Positions 25,587 to 34,564 of a stretch of 64,000 bases of DNA are shown piece by piece. Numbering within the stretch: position 1 is the stretch's first letter; the number at the start of each line of letters is the position of its first letter. Location: the NCBI GenBank assembly GCA_035906055.1, contig JAMIFV010000013.1, forward strand, positions 24,602 to 88,601, read 5' to 3'. The position numbers and the translations under genes were made by a program. The notes beneath the pieces were generated by a model. The model did no database searches and was not told where the DNA came from. It saw nothing but the letters and a program-made list of their open reading frames with translations. This stretch comes from JAMIFV01 sp035906055. GTDB lineage: Bacteria > Pseudomonadota > Alphaproteobacteria > Rickettsiales > JABCZZ01.

Positions 25587-25646
25587 AGCTCTGCATTACA
25601 AAACACGGTTGCCAAAGCCAAGCAGTTTATTTATAAGGCCAGCATT

Positions 25647-26045
25647 ATGGATAGTTTGACATTCGATCTCGTTACCCCGCAGGCAACCTTTTTCTCCGGT
25701 CAGGTGAATATGGTGGAAGCGCCCGGCACCCTTGGTGATTTCGGCGTACTGCCGGGTCACATGCCTTTCATTTCCACGTTGCGCGCAGGCATCGTCACCA
25801 TTCACGACGCCCGCAACAACCAGTCCAAGCTTTTTGTGGCCGGTGGCATTGCCGAAGTGAATGCGAAGTCCTGCACCATTCTTGCTGAACAGGTCGTAGA
25901 CCTCGCCACTTTCTCCCGCACCGATGCGGAAGGCAGGCTTGCCAAGGCGAAAGAAGCGGCGAACACTGCGTTCGACGATAACGCCAAGGTGGTGGCTGCA
26001 CACGAAATCGAAGTGGCCGAAGCTTTATTGCTCGCAATAAATTAA
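25647..26045 (+). CDS. atpC: F1Fo ATP synthase subunit epsilon
   Basis: The 132-residue epsilon subunit couples the rotor to F1. It has the beta-sandwich N-domain with GTLGDFGVLPGHMPFISTL (about residues 27-45) and FVAGGIAEV (about 63-71), followed by a helical hairpin. The ATG at 25647 follows AAGG. It stands alone: atpD, which normally precedes it, is not present, and lspA lies upstream on the other strand. With the lone atpH at 12 kb this points to a broken-up ATP synthase operon. Confidence 0.93.
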   Translation: MDSLTFDLVTPQATFFSGQVNMVEAPGTLGDFGVLPGHMPFISTLRAGIVTIHDARNNQSKLFVAGGIAEVNAKSCTILAEQVVDLATFSRTDAEGRLAKAKEAANTAFDDNAKVVAAHEIEVAEALLLAIN

Positions 26046-26252
26046 AAGGGGCGTCCCGCCCCCACTCGTGCATCCGCACTCGTTCCCCCTCTAAAGGGGT
26101 CGTCGTGAAGGACTCCTGCGCGCATACGGCATCGGCTTCTATTCCAGTGCATTGCAATTGGCGTGGAGGCGCGAAGCGACGATGACGCAGGGGAATTTAT
26201 GCGGAGCATAAATGGGGGCATAATTAAAGAAATGGGGGCAGCGTGCCCCCCG
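26046..26252. repeat. Family-A palindromic repeats, copies 4 and 5, back to back
   Basis: A forward copy (about 26048-26135; GGGGCGTCCCGCCCC hairpin, then CCCCCTCTAAAGGGGTCGTC) faces a reverse copy (about 26155-26252; GTGGAGGCGCGAAGCGACGA reading inward, then GGGGGCAGCGTGCCCCCC). They fill the space between the convergent atpC and holA genes and may serve as terminators. Confidence 0.75.
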
Positions 26253-26264
26253 TAAAAAATATTT

Positions 26265-27281
26265 TTACGCCACCATGCGCGCCGTGTGCTGTACGGCGTG
26301 GCTGATGACCAGCGCAGGCGGCGCGGTGCTGGATTTCAGCTCGCGTTCGATACGCAGCAGGGCATCCAGCGCCCTGGCGAGCGAGCGCGGCTGCCAGAGC
26401 GACAAGGCACGTTTCATCTTTGGCACGTATTTAAAGAACACCATAGGACGCAGGCTAGATACTGCCTGATCGAGCGGCATGCCGCCCGCCATATTGGCGC
26501 GCGCAAGATCCATGCGCTGGAAATGCCTGAGCAGTGAGCGGATAATGGCTACGGGCTGAGTGCCTTCATGCAGCATGTGCGCCAGAAGCTTCTGCGCCTG
26601 CATCAACTCACCGCAAGCCACAAAGTAGCAGATATCGTCCATCGTTTCGGAGGCGTTATAATCGGTAAGCAGCAACGCATGCTGCAATGTCACTTCTTTT
26701 TCGTCGCCCATATAGATGGCAATTTTGGCGAGCTCGTTATGCGTGACGCCGCGGTCATTGCCGAGATTACCCGCGAGGTAACGCATGGCATCGGGCGCGA
26801 TGCCGAGGCCATAGCCCTGCAATGTGGTGCGTATCACTTCGTCCAGCGTGCGGCCCTCGTCGCGGTAGCAGGGCAGTGCTGCCAGCGCGTCGGTGCGCTC
26901 GAACAGCCCGCGCAGCGATGACGTGCCGGAGAGTTCATCCGCTTCCACGATGAGGTAAGCGGAGAGGTTTTTGCTCTCCATGGCATCGTTGATGATGGGG
27001 GTAAGCTTGTCGGTGCCGTCCTGCACGATCACCACGCGCTGCCCGCCCATGAGGCCGAGGGCGCAGAGTTCGTCCATCAGCAGCGCCGGGTCTTCCTTCA
27101 ACCTGTCGGCGGAAAGCTCAATGCGGTTGAGGGGATCGGATTTCGGCCCCAGCATATGCGCGGTAATATGCTTGCTGCGCTCGCGCACGAGGCCGCTGTC
27201 AGGCCCGTACAGCAGCGTGGCTTTGGTCTTCTGGCCGGGATTCTTAAGAAAAAGCTCAATATCCTTAGTGGTCAGCTTCAT
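26265..27281 (-). CDS. holA: DNA polymerase III delta subunit
   Basis: HolA is part of the clamp loader and opens the beta sliding clamp. The 338-residue protein has the N-terminal AAA+-like region with LLYGPDSGLVRERS (about residues 23-36), the central ELSGTSSLRGLFER segment and a helical C-domain with ELAKIAIYMGDEKEVT. It starts in the last bases of lptE (4-base overlap), giving the classical leuS-lptE-holA order. Confidence 0.92.
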   Translation of the reverse strand: MKLTTKDIELFLKNPGQKTKATLLYGPDSGLVRERSKHITAHMLGPKSDPLNRIELSADRLKEDPALLMDELCALGLMGGQRVVIVQDGTDKLTPIINDAMESKNLSAYLIVEADELSGTSSLRGLFERTDALAALPCYRDEGRTLDEVIRTTLQGYGLGIAPDAMRYLAGNLGNDRGVTHNELAKIAIYMGDEKEVTLQHALLLTDYNASETMDDICYFVACGELMQAQKLLAHMLHEGTQPVAIIRSLLRHFQRMDLARANMAGGMPLDQAVSSLRPMVFFKYVPKMKRALSLWQPRSLARALDALLRIERELKSSTAPPALVISHAVQHTARMVA

Positions 27282-27805
27282 GGCGTGACCGGCTGCTTGC
27301 CCGCCAGGTAACCGGAAAGGCGCAACACGTAGTCTTCCGCCAGTTCCCTGAGCAGGCGTTCGTTCAGGTTGTCCTCGGCTTCGTAGGTGGCGAAGTTGGC
27401 GTTGGGCACCACGTTATAGCTGCTGGTGCGGCGGATGGTGCCGGTGAAGGGTTTTTCCTTCGTGTTATTGGGCGTGAGGGTGAAGTTGGTATCGAACTTA
27501 ACATTGTAGCGCAGGATAGTGCCGTCACTGCGCACGATGGAAGGCACCAGCGTGCGGGCGAGTTCCACCTGAAGCGTGTAGTCGGGTTTGTCTTTCACCG
27601 TACCCTGCGGGTTGAGGCGGTCTTCCAGAGACGCGCGCAGCACCTGAGCGAACCTGCCGCCACCGATGGGCGCCACAATCACGTTGCCCTGCACGATGGA
27701 AGCGTTTTCGGCCCTGGTGGCCGCATCGCCGTACATCGGCTGGAAACCGCAACCGGCAAGGGAGAATGCAACCACAAGGATTAACGCATTAAGCCGCGAC
27801 AACAT
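27278..27805 (-). CDS. lptE: LPS-assembly lipoprotein LptE
   Basis: LptE plugs the LptD barrel and helps insert LPS in the outer membrane. The 175-residue protein starts with a lipoprotein signal ending [12 protein letters not shown], the usual start of mature LptE-like proteins. The ATG at 27805 is chosen because the signal peptide begins there; the frame is open further upstream inside leuS. It overlaps the leuS end by 17 bases and holA by 4. LptE is poorly conserved, so the call leans on the lipobox, size and leuS-holA context. Confidence 0.85.
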   Translation of the reverse strand: MLSRLNALILVVAFSLAGCGFQPMYGDAATRAENASIVQGNVIVAPIGGGRFAQVLRASLEDRLNPQGTVKDKPDYTLQVELARTLVPSIVRSDGTILRYNVKFDTNFTLTPNNTKEKPFTGTIRRTSSYNVVPNANFATYEAEDNLNERLLRELAEDYVLRLSGYLAGKQPVTP

Positions 27806-30503
27806 TGACGATTTTCCCCGGCACCACGATGATTTTTTTGATCTGCTTACCTGCCAGGGTATCCTGCACATTCTTCTGGGAAAGCGCAAGCGATTCGAGC
27901 GCCTCTTTGGTGGCGTCATGTGCGGCTTTGAAGGTGGTGCGCAGCTTGCCGTTGATCTGCACGGCGATGGTGATCTCATCGTCCTGACAAAGCGCGGGGT
28001 CGGCTTTCGGCCAGGGGGTGCTCAGCAAGGTCTGCTTATGGCCGAGCAGCGCCCAAGCTTCTTCGGCAAAATGCGGGATGAACGGTTCGGCAAGGCGCAG
28101 CAGCGCTTCGAGCGCTTCCTTAAGTACAGGCGTAAGAGGCGAGGAGCGGGGAAATTCCTCGTTCGTGCCTCGTGCCTCGTTTCTCGCTACTTCCTCTATG
28201 ACATTGGAAAGCTCGCGGATGCGCGCGACGGCCTTATTGAAATGGAAGTTCTCGATATGGCGGGTCACGTCGTTGATGGCTTTATGGGTCACGCGGCGAA
28301 GACCAAGCGTTGCTTCATCGGTCGCGGTGGGCGTGGCGGGCTGGCCGGTGATGACGGGCGCAAGGGTCTGCACCAGTTTCCACAGACGGTTGATGTAGCG
28401 CCATGCGCCGTCGATCCCGGCATCCGTCCATTCAAGGTCGCGGTCGGGCGGGCTGTCGGAAAGCATGAACAGGCGTGCCGTATCCGCGCCATAGGTTTCG
28501 ATGATATGCCTGGGGTCCACCGTATTCTTTTTGGACTTGCTCATTTTTTCCGAGCGCCCAACCGTCACGGGCTTGCGCGTAGTGACATGCACGGCACCCG
28601 CGCCTTCCTTCACCACTTCGTCGGGCTGCAGCCATTTACCGTCAGCGTCTTTATACGTCTCGTGGCAGATCATGCCCTGCGTCATCAGGCCGTTGAAGGG
28701 TTCGTCCGGCACGTTATAACCGCAAGCTTTGAGCGCGCGCGTGAAGAAGCGCGAATAGAGCAGGTGCAGAACCGCGTGTTCCACGCCGCCGATATACTGA
28801 TCCACCGGCAGCCAGCGTGCCACGGCATCGTTTATCGGTTGCGTATCGGGCAATGAGCAGAAGCGCGCGAAATACCATGACGATTCGAAGAACGTATCGA
28901 ACGTATCGGTTTCGCGTTCTGCTTTTTTGCCGCAGGTGGGGCAATTCACATGTTTCCATGTGGCATGGCGGGCGAGCGGGTTGCCGGGCGTGTCGAAGGT
29001 CACGTCTTCCGGCAGTTTCACCGGCAGGTCTTTTTCAGGCACGGGCACAGCGCCGCAATCGTTGCAATAGATGATGGGAATGGGGCAGCCCCAGTAACGC
29101 TGGCGCGAAACGCCCCAGTCGCGCAGGCGATAGTTCACCTTGGCTTCGCCCATGTTCTTTTTGGCGAGTTCGGCAACGGCTTTTTCTTTGGCTTCATCGG
29201 AGGTGAGGCCGTTGAGGAACCCGGAATTGATCATCGTGCCGTCGCCGGTATAGGCTTCCGCGCTTACATCGCCACCGCTGACCACGGGCAAAATGGGTTG
29301 GTTATATTTTTTGGCGAAGTCATAGTCGCGCTGGTCATGCGCGGGGCAGCCGAAAATGGCGCCGGTGCCGTAATCCATGAGCACGAAATTGGCGACGAAG
29401 AGTTTTACCTTGCGGTCTTCAAACGGATGCTGGATCTCAAGGCCGGTATCAAAGCCTTTCTTTTCGGCTTTCTCTATCGCTTCTTCGCTCGTGCCGATGC
29501 GGTTGCATTCGTCGATGAAGGCTGAGAGTTCGGAGTTCAGAGTTCGGAGTTCAGTTGCAATGGGGTGGTTAGGAGAGATGGCACAAAAACTCATGCCAAA
29601 AAGTGTATCCGGCCTCGTAGTATAAATTTCCAATTTAATGGGGAAAACGCTTTCCCCGCCTGCGCTGCGCGCAGTCTCCCCTTGCGGGGTCGTCGCTACG
29701 CTCCTCCACGACTCCGGCGAAATCTGTAAAATCATTTTCGCGCCGACGGACTTACCTATCCATCTGTCCTGCATGATGCGGACCTTATCCGGCCAGTTCT
29801 CCAGCGTGGAAAGTCCCTGCAAAAGATCTTCAGCGAACTGCGTGATACGCAGGAACCACTGCGAGAGTTTGCGGCGCTCAACAAGCGCACCGGAGCGCCA
29901 GCCGCGCCCTTCGATCACCTGTTCGTTGGCGAGCACGGTATGGTCCACCGGGTCCCAGTTCACGTCGGCTTCCTTGCGGTAGGCGAGGCCAGCCTTCAGG
30001 AAATCGAGAAAGAATTTCTGTTCGTGCCTGTAATACTCAGGGTCGCAGGTGGCGAGCTCGCGCGACCAGTCGTAAGACAGTCCTATGGTCTGCAACTGTT
30101 CGCGCATACTGGCCATATTTTTATATGTCCATTCGCGCGGATGCACATTGCGCTCTATCGCGGCGTTCTCGGCGGGCAGGCCGAACGCGTCCCATCCCAT
30201 CGGGTGCAGCACGTCGAATCCGCAGCCCATTTTGTAACGCGCCACCACATCGCCCAGCGTGTAGTTGCGTACATGCCCCATATGGATGTTGCCCGACGGA
30301 TAGGGGAACATCTCCAAGACATAGTATTTTTGTTTGTGGGGCACGCTGCCCCCGCTCGTGCTTTGCACTCGTTCGCCTGCGGGGTCGTCGCTGACGCTCC
30401 TCAGCCCATCCGGCGAAGCTTTAAAGCTGTTGTTATCTCTCCAGAAACGTTGCCATTTCTGTTCCGACTCGCGGAAGTTATAACGTGTATTGGCATCACT
30501 CAT
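27789..30503 (-). CDS. leuS: Leucyl-tRNA synthetase with in-frame repeat insertions
   Basis: LeuS charges tRNA-Leu. At 904 residues it is about 40 longer than usual. It has the HIGH-type motif HMGH after MFPYPSGNI, the CP1 editing domain with TTRPDTLFG and [27 protein letters not shown], and KMSKSKKN of the second class I motif. Two peptides of about 26 residues interrupt it: one near residues 29-54 before [15 protein letters not shown], one near residues 261-287 before [15 protein letters not shown]. Both are read from family-A palindromic repeats in the same frame and are homologous (SPDGLRSV.. and SPESWRSV..). Two further short repeat-like inserts lie near residues 321-329 and 771-790. The catalytic motifs are intact, so the enzyme is probably functional. 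Confidence 0.95.
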   Translation of the reverse strand: MSDANTRYNFRESEQKWQRFWRDNNSFKASPDGLRSVSDDPAGERVQSTSGGSVPHKQKYYVLEMFPYPSGNIHMGHVRNYTLGDVVARYKMGCGFDVLHPMGWDAFGLPAENAAIERNVHPREWTYKNMASMREQLQTIGLSYDWSRELATCDPEYYRHEQKFFLDFLKAGLAYRKEADVNWDPVDHTVLANEQVIEGRGWRSGALVERRKLSQWFLRITQFAEDLLQGLSTLENWPDKVRIMQDRWIGKSVGAKMILQISPESWRSVATTPQGETARSAGGESVFPIKLEIYTTRPDTLFGMSFCAISPNHPIATELRTLNSELSAFIDECNRIGTSEEAIEKAEKKGFDTGLEIQHPFEDRKVKLFVANFVLMDYGTGAIFGCPAHDQRDYDFAKKYNQPILPVVSGGDVSAEAYTGDGTMINSGFLNGLTSDEAKEKAVAELAKKNMGEAKVNYRLRDWGVSRQRYWGCPIPIIYCNDCGAVPVPEKDLPVKLPEDVTFDTPGNPLARHATWKHVNCPTCGKKAERETDTFDTFFESSWYFARFCSLPDTQPINDAVARWLPVDQYIGGVEHAVLHLLYSRFFTRALKACGYNVPDEPFNGLMTQGMICHETYKDADGKWLQPDEVVKEGAGAVHVTTRKPVTVGRSEKMSKSKKNTVDPRHIIETYGADTARLFMLSDSPPDRDLEWTDAGIDGAWRYINRLWKLVQTLAPVITGQPATPTATDEATLGLRRVTHKAINDVTRHIENFHFNKAVARIRELSNVIEEVARNEARGTNEEFPRSSPLTPVLKEALEALLRLAEPFIPHFAEEAWALLGHKQTLLSTPWPKADPALCQDDEITIAVQINGKLRTTFKAAHDATKEALESLALSQKNVQDTLAGKQIKKIIVVPGKIVNVVAA
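28141..28200 (-). repeat. Short-motif tandem repeat inside leuS
   Basis: CGTGCCTCGTGCCTCGTTTC is a short direct repeat of a CGTGCCT unit. On the coding strand it yields [11 protein letters not shown], a low-complexity insert in the anticodon-binding part of LeuS, where relatives usually have no such segment. Confidence 0.5.
29523..29560 (-). repeat. Tandem repeat of a 14-base unit inside leuS
   Basis: GAGTTCGGAGTTCAGAGTTC and the bases that follow are about two and a half copies of AGTTCGGAGTTCAG. The coding strand reads LRTLNSEL in the editing domain. Repeats of this type are usually seen in intergenic DNA. Confidence 0.6.
29638..29722 (+). repeat. Family-A palindromic repeat, copy 6, inserted in leuS
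   Basis: GGGGAAAACGCTTTCCCC (hairpin), TGCGCTGCGCGCA (hairpin), then CCCCTTGCGGGGTCGTCGCT and ACGCTCCTCCA, the family consensus. Read by leuS it encodes a 27-residue peptide at the border of the editing domain without breaking the frame. Confidence 0.9.
30337..30417 (+). repeat. Family-A palindromic repeat, copy 7, inserted in leuS
   Basis: GGGGCACGCTGCCCC hairpin, GTGCTTTGCAC hairpin, then CCTGCGGGGTCGTCGCTGAC and CGCTCCTC. Inserted near the LeuS N-terminus in the same orientation and reading frame as copy 6. The hairpin GGGGCACGCTGCCCC also occurs in the intergenic copy at 47.06 kb. Confidence 0.9.
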
Positions 30504-30512
30504 GGGGACGCC

Positions 30513-31037
30513 TTACCTGGACTGGGTCAGCCGCAGCTCACGCGCACGGGTAAGGATGGTGTCTTCGAGGTCACGGGCGACGCGCGGATTCACATCCATA
30601 TCGCGCCACTGGCCTTTCTTGTCAGACTTCTGCTTGAACAGCGTCACCTTGATGCCGTCGGAACGCAGGGTTTTATCCATGATCATGGCGTTCACCTTAA
30701 AGCGCTCGCCGGGTGCCTTGGGGTCTTCATACCAGTCGGTCAGCACCACGCCGCCGAAGGGGTCAACCGTGGAAAGGGGCATGAAAGAGAGTGTGTCGAG
30801 CGTGGCGCGCCAGAGAAAGCTGTTTACGCCGATCTGTCCGCCCAGCGCGTCTTTGCTGCCGGAGCCGCCCATGGAGAGCAGGCCTTCGTCGCCGGTGAGG
30901 CTGCCGCGGCTTTCCTTGCGTTCATCTGTATCGCTCTTGGGAACGGAATATTGCCCGCCCTTGAACCAGCCGCAACCGGAAACGGTGGCAATTAACAGGA
31001 TGCACAGTGATGCGCGAAGCGTTGAAGTATATTTCAT
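30513..31037 (-). CDS. DUF3576 family lipoprotein
   Basis: The 174-residue protein has a lipoprotein signal peptide (MKYTSTLRASLCILLIATVSGCG) and the compact DUF3576 core, GVNSFLWRATLDTLSFMPLS followed by DPFGGVVLTDWY. The family is known mainly from Alphaproteobacteria and has no assigned role; an outer-membrane-attached structural or assembly part is inferred. An earlier in-frame ATG at 31067 would add ten residues, but the later one starts the signal peptide directly. It is followed closely by leuS (9-base gap), suggesting one operon down to holA. Confidence 0.85.
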   Translation of the reverse strand: MKYTSTLRASLCILLIATVSGCGWFKGGQYSVPKSDTDERKESRGSLTGDEGLLSMGGSGSKDALGGQIGVNSFLWRATLDTLSFMPLSTVDPFGGVVLTDWYEDPKAPGERFKVNAMIMDKTLRSDGIKVTLFKQKSDKKGQWRDMDVNPRVARDLEDTILTRARELRLTQSR

Positions 31038-31252
31038 ATTGAACTTGTATAAGGAAGTTGGTCTCATATTGGCAACAGGATTTTACGGATTTGTTTTCCA
31101 CCTGCGGTTGCTCAATGGCGTGAGTATTTGAAACTGTGTGGGTTAGTGCCTGATAATGCTGAAAATATACGGCATATTGTGGTTTAATCAGCAGCCATGT
31201 ATATTAGTAGTGTAATAAACATTGTAAAAAATTAATACACGCTTCATCGTTT

Positions 31253-31279
31253 GTTTAACAATAACGTGTAGAGTTAAAC
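31253..31279. promoter_or_regulatory. Inverted repeat upstream of phaZ
   Basis: GTTTAAC and GTTAAAC form a perfect 7-bp inverted repeat separated by 13 bases in AT-rich DNA 43 bases before the phaZ start. It could be an operator for a regulator of PHA mobilisation; no regulator is identified. Confidence 0.35.
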
Positions 31280-31321
31280 ATCATAACCACAATAACATCT
31301 GCAAACGAGTACGGTAAAACC

Positions 31322-32575
31322 ATGTTACATCAGTTCGAGAATCACAGCCTGTATCACTTACATGAACTGCAGCACGCAGGCATGAAGCCGCTTAATATCA
31401 TGGCGCAGGTGGGGCAGGTGTTTTACCGCAATCCGCTGCTGCCGTTCAATTACACGCAGGCAGGCAAACAGGCCGCCGCCGCCGCCGAACTGCTGGAGCG
31501 CATGACGCGCGAGTATCATAAGCCGGAATTCGGTATCAAGCATACGGAAATCAACGGCAAGAAAGTAGCGGTGCAGCAGAAAACCGTGACCGATGAACCG
31601 TTCTGCAAGCTCATCCATTTCGAACGCGCCACCAAAGCGGATTCACCCAGGCTGCTCATCGTAGCGCCGATGTCCGGCCACCACGCCACATTGCTGCGCG
31701 GCACGGTGGAAGCCATGCTGCCATTCGCCGACGTGTACATCACCGACTGGAAGGACGCGCGCAACGTGCCGGTTTCCGCCGGTAAATTCGATGTGGAAGA
31801 TTACATCACCTACGTAATGGATTTCATCCGCCTGCTGGGCCCGAACGTGCATCTCATGGCGGTGTGCCAGCCTTCCGTGCCGGTATTCGCCGCTGCCGCC
31901 ATCATGAACGAAGACAAGGACAAGCTGGCTCCCGCGTCCATGACGCTGATCGGCGGGCCGATCGACACGCGCGAAGCGCCCACCAAGGTGAACGAAGCCG
32001 CCAAGGAACATTCGCTTAAATGGTATGAATCGCATCTCATCACCCGTGTGCCGGTGAACCATCCGGGTTTCATGCGCCGCGTATATCCGGGGTTCGTACA
32101 GCTCATGAGCTTCATCTCGCTCAACCTTGAGCGCCATTTCGATTCGCACCTGCAGTTCTTCAACCATCTGGTGGAAGGCGATGGTGAAAGCGCCGCCGCG
32201 CACAAGAAGTTCTATGACGAGTATCTCTCCGTGTGCGACCTTCCGGCGGAATTCTACCTGCAATCCATTGATGTGGTATTCCAGCGTCACCTGCTGCCCA
32301 AGGGCGAGATGACCTATCATGGCCGCAAGGTAAAACCGCAGGAGATCACCAGGACCGCGCTTCTGTGCCTTGAAGGCGAGCTGGATGACATTTCCGGTGT
32401 CGGCCAGACCAGGGCCGCCATTAAGCTGGCGAGCAACCTTGCTGCTTCCAAGAAGAAATACCATATGGAAAAAGGCGTGGGCCATTACGGCATCTTCAAC
32501 GGTCGCAAGTTCCGCCAGAACGTAGTGCCCATTATTGTGGACTTCATGAAGGATCACAGCGGCAAGAAAGCGTAG
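31322..32575 (+). CDS. phaZ: Intracellular polyhydroxyalkanoate depolymerase
   Basis: PhaZ hydrolyses stored polyhydroxybutyrate granules inside the cell. The 417-residue alpha/beta hydrolase has the lipase-like box VCQPS with Cys182 as nucleophile, as in intracellular depolymerases of the PhaZ1 type, an APMSGHHATLLRGT segment, DVYITDWKDAR, and a C-terminal EKGVGHYGIFNGRKF with the catalytic His. No phaC, phasin or phaR lies nearby. A long AT-rich leader and a palindrome precede it. Confidence 0.93.
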   Translation: MLHQFENHSLYHLHELQHAGMKPLNIMAQVGQVFYRNPLLPFNYTQAGKQAAAAAELLERMTREYHKPEFGIKHTEINGKKVAVQQKTVTDEPFCKLIHFERATKADSPRLLIVAPMSGHHATLLRGTVEAMLPFADVYITDWKDARNVPVSAGKFDVEDYITYVMDFIRLLGPNVHLMAVCQPSVPVFAAAAIMNEDKDKLAPASMTLIGGPIDTREAPTKVNEAAKEHSLKWYESHLITRVPVNHPGFMRRVYPGFVQLMSFISLNLERHFDSHLQFFNHLVEGDGESAAAHKKFYDEYLSVCDLPAEFYLQSIDVVFQRHLLPKGEMTYHGRKVKPQEITRTALLCLEGELDDISGVGQTRAAIKLASNLAASKKKYHMEKGVGHYGIFNGRKFRQNVVPIIVDFMKDHSGKKA

Positions 32576-32583
32576 AAAACGCT

Positions 32584-33123
32584 CTAATTGCTGGCGCTTT
32601 TTTTGTAGGATGAGAACTGTCCCAGCCTGCGGCGCAGCGCAACAGGCAGCAGTATATGCGACAAGGTGCGCATCCTCGGCGATTGCGCCATATCCCATAC
32701 GAGCCTACGCAGCCCGGTATGTGCCGGATTTCTGTGCGTTGTCCGCCCGCCGGATTCAACCGTTTCATACAGCCGGGTTATTTCTTTCTGAAAATCTTCC
32801 ACCGGCACCATCGCCTTCATATTGCAGATGGTGCAATATTCATCGAGCTTGCCGGTGAGCAATTCGTGGCGCAGATTCTGCGCCGACTCACTATTATAAA
32901 CCTCTTCAAAGCTGCTGTTGGTCACATTGCCAAGCTCCACGAACGAAAAGCAGCACGGGCGCACGCGTCCGTCGCCCAGCACCTGCGCGAAGGTCCACGG
33001 ATCGGTGCAGGAGCGCGTGTACCCGGCTTTGAGCGGCTTTACGTAGCTGCTCCTGTCGCCGCCCTGCACGTTCTTCTGCGCGTCCTTCCGGGCTGCGGGT
33101 TCTGCATCAGGCGGCAAGGGCAT
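32584..33123 (-). CDS. SPASM-type iron-sulfur domain protein; likely C-terminal half of split radical SAM enzyme
   Basis: This frame has a SPASM-like auxiliary cluster domain: SCTDPWTFAQVLGDGRVRPCC, then a conserved NVTNSSFEEVYNSE and CTICNMK. It has no radical SAM core of its own. The core gene just upstream stops 17 bases after this frame's ATG (33123), and homologous enzymes carry both parts in one chain of about 400 residues. A single-base shift near 33107-33123 would join them. It may be a true frameshift, a programmed one, or two coupled genes. Confidence 0.7.
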   Translation of the reverse strand: MPLPPDAEPAARKDAQKNVQGGDRSSYVKPLKAGYTRSCTDPWTFAQVLGDGRVRPCCFSFVELGNVTNSSFEEVYNSESAQNLRHELLTGKLDEYCTICNMKAMVPVEDFQKEITRLYETVESGGRTTHRNPAHTGLRRLVWDMAQSPRMRTLSHILLPVALRRRLGQFSSYKKSASN

Positions 33124-33901
33124 GGCTGCATTCCTTCTCAAACTGGTCAAGGCGCGGCAGGAAATCACCCGGCAGGCTGAGCGTCATGCCGTGGGCCTCG
33201 GCGAAAGCGATGGCTGCGCGCGTATCGCGAATCGCTTTATGTGCGGCATCGCCCTGCAATTTCCAGACCGGGGTTACGTTATTGGCGATATTGTCGTATT
33301 CCAGCAGGTCCTGCAGGCCGAACATGGATGCGTTCAGCGAAGCGGCATAGGCGGCCACATCCGCAAGCCCGGCGGTGATCTCGGCGTAATAGACGGCGGA
33401 GATGATCCATTCCGGCTCCGTTATGCGCAACCGTCTGGAAGCGGTTTTGATCTGCATGATATTGTATGTGATCGTACGGATGTCTACGGCTTTGCGGTAT
33501 TGTTTCAGCGCCTGCTGGTCTACCGTATCTATGCTGATGGTCAGCATCTGGAACCGGGCGAACACTTCCGCTTCTTCAGGTGTGAGCACCTTGCCCAGGT
33601 TGACCGTTGCGCGCAGCGGTATGCCGGAATCGAGCATCCTGGTGCACTGGCCCGCCCAGCCGGGCGCCATGATGAGGTCGCCGCCGCCGGTAAGATTGAT
33701 ATAGGGTGGCTTGGTATGGCGAAAATATTCCATCACATGCGCGACCATCTGTTCGGACATGAAGCGCGTAGGCTCGAAATCCGGACGGTTCTGGTGGCAA
33801 TACACGCAGCGCAGATTGCATTTGTCGGTGAGCTCCAGCACAAAATTCGCCATGTGCGCGGGGGTCGCTTTCAGAAATTTCGTATCTATTTCCATATGCA
33901 T
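33107..33901 (-). CDS. Radical SAM enzyme, core domain
   Basis: The 264-residue product has the radical SAM cluster motif CNLRCVYC (Cys28, Cys32, Cys35) on a TIM-barrel-like core, with NLTGGGDLIM as the glycine-rich SAM-binding segment. It ends at a stop just where relatives continue into a SPASM domain, which is encoded in the overlapping next frame. The substrate is unknown; no peptide precursor gene was recognised close by. It diverges from apt. Confidence 0.75.
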   Translation of the reverse strand: MHMEIDTKFLKATPAHMANFVLELTDKCNLRCVYCHQNRPDFEPTRFMSEQMVAHVMEYFRHTKPPYINLTGGGDLIMAPGWAGQCTRMLDSGIPLRATVNLGKVLTPEEAEVFARFQMLTISIDTVDQQALKQYRKAVDIRTITYNIMQIKTASRRLRITEPEWIISAVYYAEITAGLADVAAYAASLNASMFGLQDLLEYDNIANNVTPVWKLQGDAAHKAIRDTRAAIAFAEAHGMTLSLPGDFLPRLDQFEKECSHALAA

Positions 33902-34030
33902 TCGTGCGGATTGTGCCGGTCAGTAACGCTGAAACCATAGACATACAGCGGTGTATGGCTATACTTGCAGGGTCAAATGGCAAGGTAGTAATGATTGCGC
34001 ATTATTACAACTGCTAAATGGGGGGCATGT

Positions 34031-34564
34031 ATGACCACATTTTCACTTATACAGCAAGGCAGTTGCGACCTTAAGCGGTTTATCCGCGATGTGCCGGATT
34101 TCCCAAAGCCCGGCATAATGTTCCGCGATATTTCCCCGCTGCTGCGTGAGCATTTCAGCGAGACTATCCGGCAGATGGCGGCGATGTTCACGCCCGAAGA
34201 GTGGAAAACCATCGATATGCTCGGCGGTATCGAATCGCGCGGATTTATCATTGCCGCAGGGCTTGCCATGCACATGGAAAAAGGTTTCGTGAAGATCCGC
34301 AAGCAGGGCAAGCTGCCGGGTAAGGTGGTTTCCATGCGCTACGGCCTTGAATATGGCGAAGACGCACTGGAAATGCAACCGGGCGCGGGGCGCATGCTCA
34401 TCGTCGATGACGTGCTGGCGACCGGCGGCACGCTGGGCACGGGAGCGGAACTGGCACAGCAGAGCGGGCATGACGTGAAGGGCTTCGCCTGTCTTATCAA
34501 TCTCTCCCACCTCAACCAGTTCACATGGAACGGCATGAGCGCTCGCTCGCTGATCACCTACTGA
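34031..34564 (+). CDS. apt: Adenine phosphoribosyltransferase
   Basis: Apt makes AMP from adenine and PRPP. The 177-residue protein has the family start IRDVPDFPKPGIMFRDISPL (about residues 19-38), the IESRGFI loop, and the PRPP motif MLIVDDVLATGGTL (about 124-137). The ATG at 34031 is in frame after a G-rich stretch. It overlaps the nucleosidase gene by one base (TGATG), a coupling that fits adenine salvage. Confidence 0.95.
   Translation: MTTFSLIQQGSCDLKRFIRDVPDFPKPGIMFRDISPLLREHFSETIRQMAAMFTPEEWKTIDMLGGIESRGFIIAAGLAMHMEKGFVKIRKQGKLPGKVVSMRYGLEYGEDALEMQPGAGRMLIVDDVLATGGTLGTGAELAQQSGHDVKGFACLINLSHLNQFTWNGMSARSLITY

Noticed and set aside
30490..31131. 213-codon plus-strand frame over the DUF3576 gene
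   Set aside because: The minus-strand gene has a lipobox and family motifs; the opposite product has none.
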